Shown piece after piece: positions 20,869 through 24,513 of a stretch of DNA of 24,513 nucleotides (position 1 is its first letter; the number at the start of each line of letters is the position of its first letter). The DNA comes from DASPWW01 sp035637595. GTDB lineage: Bacteria > Actinomycetota > Thermoleophilia > Solirubrobacterales > 70-9. Where the stretch lies: positions 1 through 24,513 of the forward strand of contig DASPWW010000098.1 of assembly GCA_035637595.1 (NCBI GenBank), in the 5' to 3' direction. Both the position numbers and the translations under genes were made by a program. The notes beneath the pieces were generated by a model. The model made no database searches and was not told the origin of the DNA. It was given only the letters and a program-made list of their open reading frames with translations.

Positions 20869-22010
20869 TTCGCGGGCTGCCTCTCGACCAGCCTGCTCGC
20901 TTGGGCGCGTGCCTCGGCGTCGGCCGCGTAGAGATCCTCGAAGTGGGTCGGGACGCTCGCCGGGAGCTCGGTAAGCGTCGCCTCGACGACCTCGGCGATG
21001 CCCGTGAACGGGATCGCGCCATCGAGGAAGGCGGCGACGGCGACCTCGTTCGCGGCGTTGAGGACCGCCGGCGCGGTTCCCCCGGCCTCGCCGGCCTCCC
21101 GCGCGAGCCGCAGGCAGGGGAAGGTCTCGTCGTCGGGCGGCTCGAAGGTCAGCTCGCCGATCGCGGCGAGGTCGAGCGTCGGCACGTCGACATCGGCGCG
21201 GTCCGGATGGTGCAGCGCGTAGGAGATCGGCACCCGCATGTCAGGAAGACCGAGGTGGGCCAGCGAGGCGCCGTCGTTGAGATGCACGAGCCCGTGGACG
21301 ATCGACTGCGGGTGGACGACGACGTCGATCCGCGCGTAGGGGATCCCGAACAGGTGGTGGGCCTCGATCAGCTCGAGGCCCTTGTTGAGCAGCGTCGCCG
21401 AGTCGATCGTGATCTTGCCGCCCATGTCCCAGGTCGGATGCGCAAGCGCCTCCTCGCGCGTGACGCCCGAGAGGTCCGTGCGGCCACGGAACGGGCCTCC
21501 CGACGCCGTCAGCACGAGCCGCTCGACCGTGCCAGGCTGCTCGGCCCCGATGAGCTGGTAGAGCGCCGAGTGCTCGGAGTCGACGGGGATGATCATCGCC
21601 CCCGTCGCCTCGGCGAGCGCCGTGACCAGCTCACCCCCGACCACGAGGCTCTCCTTGTTGGCGAGCGCGAGGTCCTTGCCCTCGGCCAGCGCGACGATCG
21701 TCGGCCCCAGCCCCGCCGCGCCGAGGATCGCGTTGAGCACGAGGTCGGCGCCCGACGCCGCGACCAGCTCGCGCACCCCCTCCTCCCCCGCCAGGACCTC
21801 GCCGTCGAAGAGCTTGCCCGCCTTCCCGGCGGCGTGCACGTCGGCGAGCGCCACCCGCCCAACCTCATGCTCACGCGCCTGGTCGATCAACCGACCGACG
21901 TCGGTAGCCGCCGACAGCCCGACCACATCCAGCTCGTCCGAGGCCCGGACGACCTCGAGCGCCTGCACGCCGATCGAGCCCGTCGAGCCCAGAATCAGGA
22001 CCTTGCGCAT
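20865..22010 (-). CDS. dxr: 1-deoxy-D-xylulose 5-phosphate reductoisomerase
   Basis: Second enzyme of the MEP pathway, converting DXP to methylerythritol 4-phosphate with NADPH in the cytosol. The 381-residue protein has the nucleotide loop GSTGSIG (8-14), ALANKESLV (115-123), the metal/substrate residues of VDSEHSA (D144, E146), HPTWDMGGKITIDSATLLNK (191-210) and NAANEVAVAAFL. All key residues are present and the length is normal. A TACACT hexamer 10 bases before the ATG suggests its own promoter in addition to any read-through from cdsA. It is coupled to rseP by a GTGA overlap. Confidence 0.97.
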   Translation of the reverse strand: MRKVLILGSTGSIGVQALEVVRASDELDVVGLSAATDVGRLIDQAREHEVGRVALADVHAAGKAGKLFDGEVLAGEEGVRELVAASGADLVLNAILGAAGLGPTIVALAEGKDLALANKESLVVGGELVTALAEATGAMIIPVDSEHSALYQLIGAEQPGTVERLVLTASGGPFRGRTDLSGVTREEALAHPTWDMGGKITIDSATLLNKGLELIEAHHLFGIPYARIDVVVHPQSIVHGLVHLNDGASLAHLGLPDMRVPISYALHHPDRADVDVPTLDLAAIGELTFEPPDDETFPCLRLAREAGEAGGTAPAVLNAANEVAVAAFLDGAIPFTGIAEVVEATLTELPASVPTHFEDLYAADAEARAQASRLVERQPAK

Positions 22011-22020
22011 GGCCTCTGAG

Positions 22021-22026
22021 AGTGTA
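22021..22026 (-). promoter_or_regulatory. Candidate -10 element of dxr
   Basis: TACACT on the minus strand ends 10 bases before the dxr ATG. A TTCACA lies 19 bases upstream of it, a wide spacing for a -35. The hexamer is identical to the one before proS. Confidence 0.42.
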
Positions 22027-22076
22027 GGGACGGGCCTAAGGGAGCTGTGAACGTGCAGCAGCCTGGTGGTTCACGA

Positions 22077-22508
22077 TTACTCCTTCGGCCATACAAGCCT
22101 CGGCGGATCAGAGTTTCCGTCGTATAGGTGGCGGCCCTCCAGCGGATCGGCTAACCGAACTCGCCGCCGCCACAGGAGCCCGACGTCCGCGCAGTAATCA
22201 GAGGTGTTGGGAAACACGCGGACCAGCGCGGTAACCGTTACCGACGTATCCGTCTCCCTGACCCGTAGCCGCTCGAACTCCGGCTCCTGCTGAGTTCCTA
22301 CGCACAGGCCGCCGCGGATGGTGATGTTGAATGACCGCTTGTGAAGCGGGGGCCCCGGGCTGCCGGTGGGAGGTAGTCGCCATCTCTTCGCGATCACGAC
22401 GCCACCGGCGGGGTCCGCCGCCCCGTCGTCGGCCGCGCTCGGCGTCGTAAGCACCAAGGCGCCCAGCGCCGCCAATCCGGACGCAACAATCCGTCTTCGC
22501 TGTCTCAT
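22077..22508 (-). CDS. Small secreted protein of unknown function between cdsA and dxr
   Basis: A 143-residue product with a signal peptide (RRRIVASGLAALGALVLTTP, then SAADD; cleavage at about residue 26). The mature part has two Cys (GGLCVGTQ, SDYCADVG), which could form a disulfide, and ends RRRVRLADPLEGRHLYDGNS, then DPPRLVWPKE, a pattern of a beta-strand protein with a Pro-rich end. I do not recognise a family with a known function. It begins 8 bases after the cdsA stop, so it is in the operon, though unrelated to the normal cdsA-dxr series. Base composition near its 3' end (about 62% GC by count over 22081-22140) looks lower than in neighbouring genes, which could mean a later arrival. 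No membrane anchor is seen. Confidence 0.75.
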   Translation of the reverse strand: MRQRRRIVASGLAALGALVLTTPSAADDGAADPAGGVVIAKRWRLPPTGSPGPPLHKRSFNITIRGGLCVGTQQEPEFERLRVRETDTSVTVTALVRVFPNTSDYCADVGLLWRRRVRLADPLEGRHLYDGNSDPPRLVWPKE

Positions 22509-22516
22509 GGTGGTGC

Positions 22517-23485
22517 TCAGTACACGAACGCCACGGACAGGTAGTAGCCCACGACCACCGTGAACAGGACTGCGTCGAGGCGGTCGAGCATGCCGCCGTG
22601 GGGGCCGAAGGCGCGTCCGGAGTCCTTGACGTCGAGGTCGCGCTTGATCATCGACTCGAAGAGGTCGCCCATCGGCGCGAAGAGGCCGATGGCGGCGCCC
22701 ATCACCAGCGCGTCTGCCCCCGCGAGCCAGTTCTGGTAAAGGCCGGCGAACCAGAAGCCCATCGTGCCGCCGATGAAGCCGGCGATGAGGCCCTCGACCG
22801 TCTTGTTGGGCGACAGCGTCGGGGCGAGCGGCCGGCGGCCGAACAGCCGGCCGCCGCCGTAGGCGCAGGTGTCAGACACGAAGGTCGCGACGAGCACGTC
22901 GATGAGCAGCGCGCCACCGTGGTCCGGCAGGTCGCGCAGCAGCACCGCGTGCGCGAAGGGAACGGCGATCCAGGCGATCGCGAACAGGGTCGTGCCCATC
23001 GCGTAGGTGACGTTCTTGATCGAGGGCCGCGTGATGGCGAACGCGAACATCAGCGGGAAGGTGGCGACGATTGCGAGGCCCATGGCGCGAGCCGACCCGA
23101 AGTGCGCGGCCAGGATCAGCGCCGCGGCGATCGCGAGGCCGATCGCCACGAACGGCTTCGCCGCGGCGGTCATCCGGAACAGCTCGGCGCAGCCGATGCA
23201 CGCCAGGCCGACCATCGCGAACGCGAACGGCGCCCCGCCGACCGCGACGATGAAGATCGCGAAGACGATCCACGGAACGGCCCAGGCGATGCGCGCCAGC
23301 GTCTCGGAGCGGCGGCTGGGCCGCGGCGTCGGGCGCGGGGTCGCCTCCTCGGCGGGGTCGGTGAAGAAGTCCGAGATCCGCTGGCGGGAGGGTCGCGCGA
23401 TCGACGGCTGACGCCGGGAGACGCGCGGCTCACGCTCGGACACGCTGCGCCTGCCGCGCCGATCGCGGGACCTTCGCGTCGCCAT
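22517..23485 (-). CDS. cdsA: Phosphatidate cytidylyltransferase
   Basis: Membrane enzyme making CDP-diacylglycerol from phosphatidate and CTP, the precursor for the pgsA reaction. The CDP-diacylglycerol synthase signature is complete near the C-terminus (residues 278-304: SMIKRDLDVKDSG followed by RAFGPHGGMLDRLD). DTCAYGGGRLFGRRPLAPTL (about 211-230) and SPNKTVEG are also typical. About eight hydrophobic segments follow a long, Arg/Ser/Pro-rich cytosolic N-terminus of roughly 65 residues, which is longer than in the enterobacterial enzyme but common in actinobacteria. Starts 30 bases after the uppS stop and is followed by the small secreted protein. Confidence 0.95.
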   Translation of the reverse strand: MATRRSRDRRGRRSVSEREPRVSRRQPSIARPSRQRISDFFTDPAEEATPRPTPRPSRRSETLARIAWAVPWIVFAIFIVAVGGAPFAFAMVGLACIGCAELFRMTAAAKPFVAIGLAIAAALILAAHFGSARAMGLAIVATFPLMFAFAITRPSIKNVTYAMGTTLFAIAWIAVPFAHAVLLRDLPDHGGALLIDVLVATFVSDTCAYGGGRLFGRRPLAPTLSPNKTVEGLIAGFIGGTMGFWFAGLYQNWLAGADALVMGAAIGLFAPMGDLFESMIKRDLDVKDSGRAFGPHGGMLDRLDAVLFTVVVGYYLSVAFVY

Positions 23486-23515
23486 CGGTGCTTGCGACCC
23501 TAGCGCCCGGAACGC

Positions 23516-24190
23516 CTATCGCGCGCCAAAACGCCTGCGTCTGGCCTCGAACTCGTCGAGCGACGCCCTGAACGCCTCGCGGCTGAAGTCCGGCCATAGC
23601 TCGTCGCGAAAGACGAACTCCGAGTAGGCGCACTGCCACAGCAGGTAGTTGGAGATCCGCATTTCGCCGCTGGTTCGGATCAGCAGGTCGGGATCGTGCA
23701 TCTCGGGCGCGTAGAGATGGCGGCGGAAGTCCTCCTCGGTCTCGCCGTCGAACGAGCGCGCCGCGTCGACGATCTCGGCCCGTCCGCCGTAGTTGAAGCA
23801 CACGAACAGCGTGACCCGGTCGTTTGCGGCCGTCTCTGCCTCGGCCCAGTCGATGCGCTCGACGAGCTCGCGATCGAGGCCTTCGCGCCGGCCGATGAAC
23901 CGCATACGCACTCCCTCGTCGTCGAGCTCGGGAGTCTCGCGGTCGATGCGCTCGGCGAACATCGCCATCAGCCCGTCGACCTCGTCCTTGGGCCGCGACC
24001 AGTTCTCGGTCGAAAACGAGTAAACCGTCAGCTCCTCGATCCCGAACTCGACCGCGTCGCGCAGCCGCTCCTTGACGACGTCCGCCCCCGCCTGGTGGCC
24101 CTCGATCGGCGCCAGCCCACGCTCCTGGGCCCAGCGGCCGTTGCCATCGGTGATGATCGCGACGTACTTCGCGCCGGAAGCGTCGCTCAA
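23516..24190 (-). CDS. uppS: Isoprenyl diphosphate synthase (undecaprenyl-type, cis)
   Basis: Cis-prenyltransferase that condenses isopentenyl units into the polyprenyl carrier for cell-wall synthesis. The 224-residue protein has the substrate loop DGNGRWA (15-21), VYSFSTENWSRP, FNYGGRAEIVDAA, and DLLIRTSGEMRISNYLLWQ with the C-terminal YSEFVF motif. Most family members have MDGNGRWA; here Thr replaces the Met. Chain length of the product cannot be read from the sequence, and actinobacteria often have two paralogues. The start is a TTG that overlaps the frr stop (TTGA), so its translation is coupled to frr. Confidence 0.94.
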   Translation of the reverse strand: MSDASGAKYVAIITDGNGRWAQERGLAPIEGHQAGADVVKERLRDAVEFGIEELTVYSFSTENWSRPKDEVDGLMAMFAERIDRETPELDDEGVRMRFIGRREGLDRELVERIDWAEAETAANDRVTLFVCFNYGGRAEIVDAARSFDGETEEDFRRHLYAPEMHDPDLLIRTSGEMRISNYLLWQCAYSEFVFRDELWPDFSREAFRASLDEFEARRRRFGAR

Positions 24191-24513
24191 ACCTCGAGGA
24201 TCTCCTCTTCCTTGGCCTTCATCAGCCCGTCGATCTCCTCAATCGCCTTGTCGGTCTGCTTCTGAAGCTCGCTCTCGGCGCGATGCTCCTCGTCGGAGCC
24301 CGCCTCGCCCTCCTTTTTTAGCTCGCGCAGATCGTGCATGACGTCGCGGCGGATGTTGCGCACCGCGACGCGGCCCTCCTCGGCGACGCCGTGGACGATC
24401 CTGACGAGGTCCTTGCGGCGCTCCTCCGTCAACTCGGGAATCTGGAGGCGGATCACGTTGCCGTCGTTGTTCGGTGTCAGCCCGAGGTCGGACTCGAGGA
24501 TCGCCTTCTCGAT
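24187..24513 (-). CDS. frr: Ribosome recycling factor (5' end beyond the window)
   Basis: Splits post-termination ribosomes together with EF-G. Only the C-terminal 108 residues are inside the window, about 60% of the usual 185. The frame is open to the last base, reading IEKAILESDLGLTPNNDGNV, then IRLQIPELTEERRKDLV, AVRNIRRDVMHDLRELKKEG, TDKAIEEIDGLMKAKEEEI. This is the domain II exit and the second half of the three-helix bundle. It is the upstream partner of uppS, with a four-base overlap; pyrH and tsf usually lie further upstream. Confidence 0.96.
   Translation of the reverse strand: MEKAILESDLGLTPNNDGNVIRLQIPELTEERRKDLVRIVHGVAEEGRVAVRNIRRDVMHDLRELKKEGEAGSDEEHRAESELQKQTDKAIEEIDGLMKAKEEEILEV

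Overview
The window is a gene-dense, very GC-rich chromosomal segment. It most likely comes from a deep-branching actinobacterium of the Thermoleophilia/Solirubrobacterales type. The reasons are a GarA-like FHA protein followed by a MerR regulator next to pgsA (an arrangement also known from mycobacteria), a short single-motif RsiG-like protein, the MEP isoprenoid pathway, and secreted proteins ending in a Lys-rich Cys-pair Ig-like domain. This placement is inference; no rRNA is present. I see no tRNA, insertion sequence, CRISPR array or prophage.

Left part (1-7017): the 3' part of glutamine-dependent nadE runs rightwards and meets, stop to stop, a leftward operon of an MMPL-type exporter, a PaaI-like thioesterase and a secreted protein. 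Divergent from the exporter are two tandem paralogues. Each has a sigma-region-4-like HTH, one membrane segment and an ectodomain. The two halves of the ectodomain appear in opposite order in the two proteins, an apparent circular permutation, and this is the most unusual thing in the window.

Middle part (7014-13081): a long leftward series, proS-pgsA then rsiG-like, FHA (garA-like), merR, SRPBCC protein and an FAD-linked oxidase. A near-consensus promoter lies in front of the rsiG-like gene. A divergent HD-domain hydrolase gene shares a short promoter region with proS. Downstream of it (13878-13991) lies a promoter-like hexamer, a perfect actinobacterial-type LexA box and a strong intrinsic terminator, which together look like a DNA-damage-controlled small RNA or peptide.

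Right part (14116-24513): the essential envelope/isoprenoid series, read leftwards as frr (partial), uppS, cdsA, a secreted protein of unknown function, dxr, rseP, a long-chain acyl-CoA synthetase, a GDSL-type secreted hydrolase, then ispG. A rightward secreted lamin-tail-like protein is inserted before ispG. uppS, dxr and ispG make and use isoprenoid precursors; cdsA and pgsA make phospholipid precursors; rseP is an intramembrane protease.

Several genes have a TANNNT hexamer 7-10 bases before the start codon and no Shine-Dalgarno sequence, as expected for leaderless mRNAs. Operon-internal genes are tightly coupled, with GTGA or TTGA overlaps.
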